Shown here piece by piece: positions 43,469 through 50,849 of a DNA stretch of 54,246 bases; the stretch's first letter is position 1; every line of letters begins with the position of its first letter. Where the stretch lies: the NCBI GenBank assembly GCA_964446385.1, contig CAYUOH010000014.1:1-54246 (forward strand), given 5' to 3'. A program made the translations under genes and the position numbers. Origin of the DNA: CAYSRC01 sp964446385 (lineage in GTDB: Bacteria; Bacillota; Clostridia; Oscillospirales; Ruminococcaceae). The notes beneath the pieces were generated by a model, which saw only the letters and a program-made list of their open reading frames with translations, was not told the origin of the DNA and did not search any database.

Positions 43469-44320
43469 ATGGACGATTTGTGGTACAGCGAATATCATAC
43501 TCCTGCCGTGAAGTTTTCTATCAAGGTAAACAGTCAACTCCACCATGAAAAAAGCGATTATCAGAACATATCGGTATTTGATTCGGTGGAATTCGGTCGA
43601 TTCCTGACGCTTGACGGTATTATGATGCTCACCGAACGGGATGAATTTATATACCATGAGATGATCACACACCCCGCAATGGCTGTGAATCCTCAAATTC
43701 GGCGCGTGCTTGTAATTGGTGCGGGAGACGGCGGAGTTGCGCGTGAGCTGACAAAATACACTCAGCTTGAGCAGATTGATGTAGTTGAAATTGATGAACG
43801 TGTTGTGGCAGTTTGCAGGCAATACCTGCCGCAGACGGCCTGTGGCTTTGATGATCCCAGGGTTAGGCTCCATTTCGAAGACGGGCTGAAATTTGTAAGG
43901 CATACTGAAAATGCCTACGATCTGATTATCGTGGATTCCACCGACCCATTCGGTCCCGGTGAGGTTCTCTTCACAAGGGAATTTTACGGGAATTGCTTCC
44001 GCATCCTCACAGAAAACGGAATCTTAATCAACCAGCATGAAAGCCCCTTTTACGCTGGGGACGCAAAGGAGATGCAGAATGCGCATCTGCACATTGCGCA
44101 GGTATTTCCTGTGAGCAGTGTTTATCAGGTTCATATCCCGACCTATCCGTCGGGGCATTGGCTGTTCGGATTTGCCTCCAAAGGCCCGGATCCTGTCGAA
44201 TCGCTGCAGGCAGATTCCTGGAACCGATTGGGTATACACACAAGGTATTACAATACCGAACTGCATCGGGGCGCTTTTTATCTTCCAAACTATGTAAAGG
44301 AGCTGCTTGTCAATGGATAA
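43469..44320 (+). CDS. speE: Spermidine synthase
   Basis: Aminopropyltransferase moving the aminopropyl group from decarboxylated AdoMet to putrescine. The 283-residue sequence has the family pattern: N-terminal DLWYSEYHTPAVKFSIKV, QNISVFDSVEFGRFLTLDG, nucleotide loop VIGAGDGGVARE, acidic VVEIDERVV and catalytic DSTDPFGPGE. AAAGGAG lies six bases before the ATG. Its last 8 bases overlap speB. Whether the acceptor is putrescine, spermidine or another diamine cannot be told. Confidence 0.92.
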   Translation: MDDLWYSEYHTPAVKFSIKVNSQLHHEKSDYQNISVFDSVEFGRFLTLDGIMMLTERDEFIYHEMITHPAMAVNPQIRRVLVIGAGDGGVARELTKYTQLEQIDVVEIDERVVAVCRQYLPQTACGFDDPRVRLHFEDGLKFVRHTENAYDLIIVDSTDPFGPGEVLFTREFYGNCFRILTENGILINQHESPFYAGDAKEMQNAHLHIAQVFPVSSVYQVHIPTYPSGHWLFGFASKGPDPVESLQADSWNRLGIHTRYYNTELHRGAFYLPNYVKELLVNG

Positions 44321-45158
44321 GAATATACATACTTTTTTGGCATGTACCGCCGATTATGAATCGGCCGGAACAGTGATTTTTGGAGCCCCGTTTGACGGAA
44401 CGACCACGTTTAGGCCGGGCACGCGCTTTGGACCGTCCGCAATCCGGGGTGAATCCTTCGGCCTTGAAACCTATTCCCCATATTGCGATCGAAATTTAAC
44501 CGATTACAAAATTTTCGACGGCGGAGACCTGGACCTGCCCTTCGGCAACACACAAAGAGTGCTCGATGAGATAACGCGGTATGTGTCAAAACTTATCGTA
44601 GACAACAAGCGGTTTGTAATGCTGGGAGGCGAACATCTTGTAACGCTCGGATCTCTTCGCGCGGTTGCGGAAAGTTATCCTGACCTGCATATCATCCATT
44701 TTGACGCCCACACGGATTTACGCACCGATTTTCTCGGTGAGGAGCTTTCCCACGCCACGGTGCTGTATCAGGCATGGAAGCTTGTGGGTGACGGAAGGAT
44801 ACACCAGTTCGGCATTCGCAGCGGCGAAAAGTATGAGTTCTCGTTTGCGGAGGCTCACACCGATCTTCGCAAATTTGATTTGGAGGGCTTTGATAACACT
44901 GTGGACCGTTTGAAAGGCAAGCCGGTTTATTTTACGCTCGATCTTGATGTGCTCGACCCCTCGGCGTTTTGCGGAACAGGCACTCCCGAGGCCGGCGGCA
45001 TAACCTTCAAGGAACTATTGGCTGCCGTTTTGCGGCTCAACGAGCTTAACATTGTGGGCTGCGATATCAACGAGCTTTCCCCCCACTATGATCAAAGCGG
45101 AAGTTCCACGGCGACAGCCTGTAAAATTACGAGAGAAGTTTTACTACAAATTGTATAA
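44313..45158 (+). CDS. speB: Agmatinase (ureohydrolase family)
   Basis: A manganese hydrolase splitting agmatine into putrescine and urea. The 281-residue protein carries the metal motifs GGEH, DAHTD and DLDVLDP and the family block GAPFDGTTTFRPGTRFGP. The ATG at 44313 has AAAGGAG ten bases upstream, inside the end of speE. With the decarboxylase two genes upstream it forms the arginine-agmatine-putrescine route. Confidence 0.92.
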   Translation: MDKNIHTFLACTADYESAGTVIFGAPFDGTTTFRPGTRFGPSAIRGESFGLETYSPYCDRNLTDYKIFDGGDLDLPFGNTQRVLDEITRYVSKLIVDNKRFVMLGGEHLVTLGSLRAVAESYPDLHIIHFDAHTDLRTDFLGEELSHATVLYQAWKLVGDGRIHQFGIRSGEKYEFSFAEAHTDLRKFDLEGFDNTVDRLKGKPVYFTLDLDVLDPSAFCGTGTPEAGGITFKELLAAVLRLNELNIVGCDINELSPHYDQSGSSTATACKITREVLLQIV

Positions 45159-45180
45159 AAACGATTAAGGAGATACGACA

Positions 45181-46383
45181 ATGGGAAAATGTATGATTAT
45201 TGGCTGCGGAGGCGTTGCCGGAGTGGCTATTCAAAAGTGCTGCCAGAACAGCGAGGTTTTTGAGGAAATTATGATTGCCAGCCGTACAAAATCCAAGTGC
45301 GACGACCTAAAGGCAAAGCTGGAGGGAACAACCAAGACAAAAATTCACACGGCGCAGGTCAACGCAGATAATGTTGACGAGATGGTGGCACTTATTGAGA
45401 GCTTTAAGCCTGATGTGGTGCTTAACCTCGCCCTTCCGTACCAGGACCTCACCATAATGGATGCCTGCCTTATAACCAAAACCCACTATGTCGATACCGC
45501 AAACTACGAGCCACTCGACACCGCGAAGTTTGAGTATAAGTGGCAGTGGGATTACCGCGAGAAGTTTAGGGAGGCGGGCATTTGTGCGCTTCTGGGCAGC
45601 GGCTTTGATCCGGGCGTTACGGGGGTATTCTCGGCTTATGCGCTAAAACACTATTTTGACGAAATTCACTATATAGACATTCTCGACTGCAACGGGGGGG
45701 ATCACGGATATCCCTTCGCTACGAATTTTAACCCTGAGATAAACATCCGCGAGGTCACCGCCAAAGGCAGCTATTGGGAGAATGGCAAATGGGTGGAGAC
45801 CGAGCCCATGGAAATCAAGCGGGAGTATGATTTCGCGGAGGTCGGCAGGAAAGATATGTACCTGCTCCACCACGAGGAGCTCGAGAGCCTCGGCATCAAC
45901 ATCAAGGGCATCAAGAGAATCCGCTTTTTTATGACCTTCGGGCAGAGCTACCTCACCCACCTCAAGTGCCTCGAGAATGTTGGCATGACCTCGATCGAGC
46001 CGATCGAGTACAACGGACAGAAGATCGTCCCGCTGCAATTTTTGAAGGCCGTGCTGCCCGACCCCGCAAGCCTCGGCCCCCGCACGGTGGGTAAGACAAA
46101 CATCGGCTGTATTTTCCGCGGGATAAAGGATGGAAAGGAAAGAACCTATTACGTTTACAACATCTGCGACCATCAGGAGTGTTACAGAGAGGTAGGCAGC
46201 CAGGCCATATCCTACACCACCGGGGTACCTGCAATGATAGGCGCTATGCTCGTGATGAACGGCACATGGAACAAACCCGGAGTATGGAACATTGAGGAAT
46301 TCAATCCCGATCCCTTTATGGAAGCGCTCAAAAAGTGGGGCCTTCCCTGGGTGGAGGATTTTGACCCCGTATTGGTGGACTGA
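45181..46383 (+). CDS. Carboxy(nor)spermidine dehydrogenase, saccharopine dehydrogenase family
   Basis: A 400-residue NAD(P)H enzyme that condenses a diamine with aspartate semialdehyde to carboxyspermidine. The N-terminal Rossmann loop is MIIGCGGVAGVAIQKC; other family stretches are VNLALPYQDLTIMDACL, LLGSGFDPGVTGVFSAY and DCNGGDHGYPFATNFNPEIN. AAGGAG precedes the ATG. The adjoining nspC (1 nt overlap) and the putrescine genes upstream point to this reaction rather than lysine metabolism. Confidence 0.9.
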   Translation: MGKCMIIGCGGVAGVAIQKCCQNSEVFEEIMIASRTKSKCDDLKAKLEGTTKTKIHTAQVNADNVDEMVALIESFKPDVVLNLALPYQDLTIMDACLITKTHYVDTANYEPLDTAKFEYKWQWDYREKFREAGICALLGSGFDPGVTGVFSAYALKHYFDEIHYIDILDCNGGDHGYPFATNFNPEINIREVTAKGSYWENGKWVETEPMEIKREYDFAEVGRKDMYLLHHEELESLGINIKGIKRIRFFMTFGQSYLTHLKCLENVGMTSIEPIEYNGQKIVPLQFLKAVLPDPASLGPRTVGKTNIGCIFRGIKDGKERTYYVYNICDHQECYREVGSQAISYTTGVPAMIGAMLVMNGTWNKPGVWNIEEFNPDPFMEALKKWGLPWVEDFDPVLVD

Positions 46384-47513
46384 TGAACGAAAACCTGTAT
46401 TCAGCGGAGACTCCCTGTTATGTGGTTGATGAACAGCGCCTGATTGAGAACCTCACCGTTTTAGCGGAGGTGGCAAAACAGGCAGGCTGTAAGATTTTGC
46501 TGGCTCAAAAGGCTTTTTCCATGTTTGCGGTTTATCCCTTAATCGGGCGTTATCTGGCGGGTACGACCGCCAGCAGTCTGTTTGAAGCAAGACTTGGATA
46601 TGAGGAGATGGGCAAGGAGAACCACATCTATTCCGCTGCGTATAACGATAAGGAATTTGATGAGATTTTAAAACTCTGTGATCACATTTCATTCAATTCC
46701 TTTTCCCAGTGGGAAAAGTACCGCAACAAAGCACTGGAAGCAGGAAAAAGCTGCGGTATTCGCGTTAATCCGCAGCATTCAACACAGTCGCACGGCATTT
46801 ACGACCCATGCGCTGAAGGCTCGCGCCTTGGCGTTACCCGTGAGAATTTTCGTCCGGAACTGCTGGAAGGCGTTGAGGGACTTCATTTCCACACGCTTTG
46901 CGAGCAAAACAGCGATGCGCTCATAGAAACACTGGCGGCTGTGGAGGAAAAGTTCGGGGAGTTTATCCCCCGGATGAAATGGGTGAATTTCGGTGGCGGG
47001 CATCACATCACAAGAAGCGACTACGATCGACGTGCGTTAGTGGACTGTATTTGCCGTTTCCGGGATAAATACAGGACAGAAGTCTATTTGGAACCGGGAG
47101 AGGCAATCGCCTACAACGCAGGCTATTTAGTGACCTCGGTGCTGGATATTGTCAATAACGGAATTCATATTGCTTTATTGGACGCTTCCGCAGCCTGCCA
47201 CATGCCCGATGTCATTGAGATGCCATACCGTCCGTCTTTGTGGCAAAGCGGTCTGCCAATGGAAAAACCATACACTTACCGGCTTGCCGGCTCCACCTGT
47301 CTAGCCGGCGATATCATTGGAGACTATTCTTTTGATCAGCCTTTAAACATCGGTGACAAGCTGATTTTTGAGGATATGGCAATCTACTCTATGGTAAAAA
47401 ATAATACCTTTAACGGTATGTGTCTGCCCTCCGTTGCTTTACTGAAACAAGACGGACGCATCAAGCTGATAAAAAGCTTCGGGTACGATGACTTCAAAGA
47501 AAGGCTTTCATAG
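46383..47513 (+). CDS. nspC: Carboxy(nor)spermidine decarboxylase
   Basis: A PLP enzyme of the alanine-racemase fold that decarboxylates carboxyspermidine to spermidine. The 376-residue sequence has the PLP lysine K43 in LAQKAFSMF, HFHTLCEQ, NFGGGHHITR and YLEPGEAIAYNAGY, all typical of NspC. Its ATG overlaps the previous stop by one base. Last gene of the polyamine operon; a terminator follows. Confidence 0.92.
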   Translation: MNENLYSAETPCYVVDEQRLIENLTVLAEVAKQAGCKILLAQKAFSMFAVYPLIGRYLAGTTASSLFEARLGYEEMGKENHIYSAAYNDKEFDEILKLCDHISFNSFSQWEKYRNKALEAGKSCGIRVNPQHSTQSHGIYDPCAEGSRLGVTRENFRPELLEGVEGLHFHTLCEQNSDALIETLAAVEEKFGEFIPRMKWVNFGGGHHITRSDYDRRALVDCICRFRDKYRTEVYLEPGEAIAYNAGYLVTSVLDIVNNGIHIALLDASAACHMPDVIEMPYRPSLWQSGLPMEKPYTYRLAGSTCLAGDIIGDYSFDQPLNIGDKLIFEDMAIYSMVKNNTFNGMCLPSVALLKQDGRIKLIKSFGYDDFKERLS

Positions 47514-47578
47514 AGTAAAGTGAAATAATCCATACCTGTAAACGTTGGCAGTACTTGCCAATTGGGAGCGATAAATTT

Positions 47579-47616
47579 TGCGGGAGTGCATTTTTTACGA
47601 TGCACTCCCGCTTCTT
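47579..47616 (+). terminator. Terminator of the polyamine operon
   Basis: GCGGGAGTGCAT and ATGCACTCCCGC form a 12 bp stem with a loop of about eight bases, followed by TTCTT. The rest of the 300 bases 47514-47813 shows only this and the ribosome site of acpP; no other gene is seen. Confidence 0.85.
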
Positions 47617-47813
47617 ATGTTTGTGCGTTAATTTCTGCAATTTCTTTATTGCAGACGAGCCTTAAACTAAGAAAAATAAATTTCATAAAACATTTACAAA
47701 GCAGGAACGCTTTGGGAACGCCACGGTTTCTATTCTGGAACGGCTGATCGGTAAAATAGAAAACAACAGGCAGCAGAAAACTGCTTGTAAAATTATTTTG
47801 GAGGCATTTAATT

Positions 47814-48035
47814 ATGTACTTTGACGTTATCGCAAAAATTGTTTCGGAACGCACTGGCTGTGATGTTTCTGCTATAAAGTCGGAAAGCAAGTTCTCTGAG
47901 CTTGGCATCGACTCTCTTGACACGGTAGAACTTCTCATGAACATTGAGGACGAAATCGGTATTGAAATCGAATTGGATCAAAAGGTGGAAACCATTGACG
48001 ACCTGGATAAGTTCATCCGGAGCAAGCAGGGTTAA
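47814..48035 (+). CDS. acpP: Acyl carrier protein
   Basis: A 73-residue acyl carrier protein with the phosphopantetheine site GIDSLDTVEL (Ser34) and the usual acidic helices (MNIEDEIGIEIELD). GGAGG lies nine bases before the ATG. No fatty-acid or polyketide synthesis gene adjoins it, so this may be a specialised or second carrier protein. Confidence 0.93.
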   Translation: MYFDVIAKIVSERTGCDVSAIKSESKFSELGIDSLDTVELLMNIEDEIGIEIELDQKVETIDDLDKFIRSKQG

Positions 48036-48188
48036 TGCTTATGAGAATGTTGAAAAAAGCAGAAAAAGCCCTCAACAAATCTCGTCTTGACATGTTACAA
48101 TATTAAGTAATAAATGAAATATAAAGTAAGGACAAATCCAGGACTATTAATATCAAGTAACTGCATTAAGGTAAAAATAACGATAATA

Positions 48189-48228
48189 AAGGCGCCCTAC
48201 TTAATTAAAGTAGGACGCCTTTATATCT
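48189..48228. terminator. Bidirectional terminator between acpP and the phosphatidyltransferase gene
   Basis: AAAGGCGCCCTACTT and AAGTAGGACGCCTTT form a stem with a five-base loop, A-rich before and T-rich after, between convergent genes. A close relative of the same hairpin stands at 50654-50692. Confidence 0.8.
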
Positions 48229-48236
48229 TACCGGGA

Positions 48237-48791
48237 TCACCTTGTTTTCAAGAAAATGCGACACCGTGCGATCCTTACGGCGAACGACACGACTGCTAAG
48301 CCGCAGGCGGGGACAAGCAGGAAATATATGATATACAACGAAGCCCCCGGAATCATCGCCGCAACACAGAAAGCGCCGGGGGCAATGAAAGCCAGAACGG
48401 AAAAAGAACGGCCAAGCCTGTCGAACATCCATACGTTCTTTTTTTCTTCGTCACGCTTCAATATCGAAGATGTAACTGCAAATTCAGTAAACTTAAGCGC
48501 TGTTATCACAGTGAAACCGGTTGGCGCGAGCCCTTTTATATTCAGAACGACCAGTGATGACATGACATACAAAAGATCGATGAAAACGTCAATATATGCG
48601 CCGAGGCGGGTACAAGCCCCAAGAGCTCTCGCGGTCATACCGTCAAAAATATCAGTCAGAGAAATTACTGCAAATACCGCGACGGCATTGGGATATTCGC
48701 TTCGATGAATAAAAAATAACAGCAAAAGTGTTAATGGGAAACGTATAAATGTTATTGTATTCGGAATATGCCTTGCAGCGCCCATTGTCAT
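48237..48791 (-). CDS. CDP-alcohol phosphatidyltransferase
   Basis: A 184-residue membrane enzyme of phospholipid synthesis. The family signature is exact: D47-x2-D50-G51-x2-A54-R55-x8-G64-x3-D68-x3-D72 (TDIFDGMTARALGACTRLG and on). About five membrane helices surround it. Likely a phosphatidylglycerophosphate-type synthase, but the alcohol is not determined. It overlaps the flavodoxin-like gene by 4 bases, so it is third in a TetR-flavodoxin-transferase operon. Confidence 0.87.
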   Translation of the reverse strand: MTMGAARHIPNTITFIRFPLTLLLLFFIHRSEYPNAVAVFAVISLTDIFDGMTARALGACTRLGAYIDVFIDLLYVMSSLVVLNIKGLAPTGFTVITALKFTEFAVTSSILKRDEEKKNVWMFDRLGRSFSVLAFIAPGAFCVAAMIPGASLYIIYFLLVPACGLAVVSFAVRIARCRIFLKTR

Positions 48792-49366
48792 TGACCGCCC
48801 GCGTTAATGCCAAACTCATAAGCGGCGTTGATGTTCTTTTCAGTTTCGGCGGCTGCGATCTTAAAGATATTATCCGACTTTATACCATGCATCAGTGCTT
48901 CCATCTTGTCAAACTCCAGCCTACCTTCTGCGCTCCCGGCTGTAGAAAAAAGGAACACTCGCTTACCGGTAAAATCTTCAATCTGTTTCATATAGTTTAA
49001 AAGTGGTTCACCCGGTGAGCCTCCGTAATTCGGCGAACCGAAAACAACGACGGAATAGTCCGAAATATCTGCCGATAAATGCTTGCCGGGAGTGTTCAGA
49101 GTAACTTCGTAGCCGCTGTCATTCAGCCCTTTTGCGATTGAATGTGCCACATCGGAAGATGCCGAAGTAATAGATGGCTGGTAGACGACCAATGCCTTAT
49201 CCGGGTTATCTGATGTCGACTTGAGCACCTCGGGTTTGGCGCCGTATTCGTGCTTCATGATGGAAATCCCAATACCGGCTGATCCGGCGATCAAAGTAAT
49301 AATTCCAACAATAATGAAAATGGCAGTCCACATAACTTTTAGTCCTTTACCTTTATTTGTTTTCAT
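48788..49366 (-). CDS. Membrane-anchored flavodoxin-like protein
   Basis: This 192-residue protein has an N-terminal membrane helix (about 12-37) followed by a flavodoxin fold (ALVVYQPSITSASSDVAHSIA, YSVVVFGSPNYGGSPGEPLL, KRVFLFSTAGSAEG). The phosphate loop differs from ordinary flavodoxins. It overlaps the TetR gene by 14 bases, with AAAGGAAAAG upstream, and the transferase gene by 4. An electron-transfer or quinone role at the membrane is inferred. Confidence 0.78.
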   Translation of the reverse strand: MKTNKGKGLKVMWTAIFIIVGIITLIAGSAGIGISIMKHEYGAKPEVLKSTSDNPDKALVVYQPSITSASSDVAHSIAKGLNDSGYEVTLNTPGKHLSADISDYSVVVFGSPNYGGSPGEPLLNYMKQIEDFTGKRVFLFSTAGSAEGRLEFDKMEALMHGIKSDNIFKIAAAETEKNINAAYEFGINAGGQ

Positions 49367-49967
49367 TGATGTCTTTTCCTTTCAATAGAAGGTCAAGTGT
49401 ATTGTCGATGTCTTTAAGAACCTCTTCTCTCGATAGCCCGTTGTTTGACAAATATATAGTTATCGATCCGAAAACCGTATAGATGATAGCCCGTGAAATC
49501 GCCGGGATATCAGCCTCCCTGATAACTCTGCCGTCAACAAACGGCTTGAAGTCGTCATAGTACGCTTTTTCCAGCTCAAGGGACCTCATTGCCGTCGCGT
49601 TGGTTTCGTCCATTCTGTACTGATAGAAAAATTCAAAGATGTTTGGATTGTCGATGAAGAAGCCTGCCATCAACTTCACCTCTTGCTTTTTTTTCTCAAG
49701 GGGATCTTCTGTTGTGATCGCCTGAATACTACCGGGAGCTGCCATGTCGCGGATCATTGAAAGCTTTGTTTCCAATAGCAACTCGTTCAAGTCCTGAAAG
49801 TAGTGGTATATCGTTGCATATGAATATCCGGTTATCTCAGCGATTCGCCTTACCGTAACGCTCAGCACCCCGTCCTGAAGGATGATCGCCTTAGCTGCCT
49901 CGACGAATTTGGATTTAACATAATCCTTTTTGATATTTTTGGCGTCTTCCCGTATATCATTCAACAC
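49353..49967 (-). CDS. TetR-family regulator
   Basis: A 204-residue repressor with the N-terminal helix-turn-helix VTVRRIAEITGYSYATIYHYFQDLNEL and a helical ligand-binding region. It leads the operon with the flavodoxin-like and phosphatidyltransferase genes. An inverted repeat in its promoter (49988-50010) is a probable operator for autoregulation. The ligand is unknown. Confidence 0.88.
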   Translation of the reverse strand: MLNDIREDAKNIKKDYVKSKFVEAAKAIILQDGVLSVTVRRIAEITGYSYATIYHYFQDLNELLLETKLSMIRDMAAPGSIQAITTEDPLEKKKQEVKLMAGFFIDNPNIFEFFYQYRMDETNATAMRSLELEKAYYDDFKPFVDGRVIREADIPAISRAIIYTVFGSITIYLSNNGLSREEVLKDIDNTLDLLLKGKDINENK

Positions 49968-49987
49968 AGGTACCTCTATTATCTAAT

Positions 49988-50010
49988 ATTGTTAATATTA
50001 TTCTAACAAT
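49988..50010. promoter_or_regulatory. Probable TetR operator
   Basis: ATTGTTA and TAACAAT are perfect inverted half-sites separated by nine bases, 20-45 bases upstream of the TetR start. The whole stretch is AT-rich, and a further GTTAA half-site follows. Confidence 0.55.
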
Positions 50011-50131
50011 GTTAATTAAATTCTTTTTGCGTGAAATTGTCAATTATTATTTGCTAAAATTTTACATACTTGACACAGTTTGCTATTCGGGATAGCATTT
50101 GGATACAAAATAAAGCATAGAAAGCTTATAT

Positions 50132-50644
50132 ATGATAATTCGTCAGGAACGACCTGCTGATTACGATGAAGTTTATGACCTTGTGAAGAAGTCTTTTGCT
50201 ACATCAACCAACGAAGGTGAATCGGATTATCTGAACGAGGTGCAAAAAAAAGACACCTTTATTCCGGAACTTTCATTAGTCGCAGAAAATGATGACGGGA
50301 AACTGGTAGGGCAGATCGTTTTATACAAAACAGATATAATTGCATCCGATAACGTGTATACCGAGCTTTTACTGTCTCCGATAAGTGTTGATCCCGATTA
50401 TTTTCGCAAAGGAATTGCCCGTGCAATGATGACGGAAGCTTTTCAAATTGCAAAAGATATGGGATTTACAGCAATATTTCTATGCGGTGATCCAGACTTT
50501 TACCACAGGTTTGGTTTTAGGGGATCTTACGAATATGGGATATTCCATATTGCCGACAAGACAAAAAAGGCTGAATGGTGCATGGCTCTTGAATTGATAC
50601 CGGGTGCATTAACAGGTAAATCCGGGACTATCAATATCGAGTAA
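50132..50644 (+). CDS. GNAT-family N-acetyltransferase
   Basis: A 170-residue acetyl-CoA-dependent acetyltransferase close to the YhbS group. The acetyl-CoA loop is in DPDYFRKGIARAMMTEAF, with YHRFGFRGS near the end. The start at 50132 has only a weak AGAAAG upstream. It stands alone between the TetR operon and the iron genes; the substrate is unknown. Confidence 0.85.
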   Translation: MIIRQERPADYDEVYDLVKKSFATSTNEGESDYLNEVQKKDTFIPELSLVAENDDGKLVGQIVLYKTDIIASDNVYTELLLSPISVDPDYFRKGIARAMMTEAFQIAKDMGFTAIFLCGDPDFYHRFGFRGSYEYGIFHIADKTKKAEWCMALELIPGALTGKSGTINIE

Positions 50645-50653
50645 TTAACAATA

Positions 50654-50692
50654 AACAAGGCGCCCTACTCAATTTAAGTAGGGCGCCTTGTT
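50654..50692. terminator. Bidirectional terminator between the GNAT gene and the feo operon
   Basis: AACAAGGCGCCCTACT and AGTAGGGCGCCTTGTT form a 16 bp stem. It is closely related to the hairpin at 48189-48228. Confidence 0.85.
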
Positions 50693-50704
50693 ATCTCTCT
50701 TGGA

Positions 50705-50848
50705 TTAACGGCGATCGCAGTCATGATTGCACTGTGTACAGTTACCGCAACAATCTTTTCCGCTTTTTTTACGCTTTACTATGGCATAAACAGCCGCGGC
50801 GACGATAATAACAATTACAACGATCAATATAATATCCCAAGTATTCAT
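50705..50848 (-). CDS. FeoB-associated Cys-rich membrane protein, 47 residues
   Basis: A small protein with one N-terminal membrane helix (MNTWDIILIVVIVIIVAAAV) and a cysteine-rich tail (KDCCGNCTQCNHDCDRR). This matches the FeoB-associated Cys-rich family found next to feoB in Firmicutes. Its ATG lies one base after the feoB stop, so translation is coupled. Probably a membrane or iron-binding accessory of FeoB. Confidence 0.88.
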   Translation of the reverse strand: MNTWDIILIVVIVIIVAAAVYAIVKRKKSGKDCCGNCTQCNHDCDRR

Positions 50849-50849
50849 T

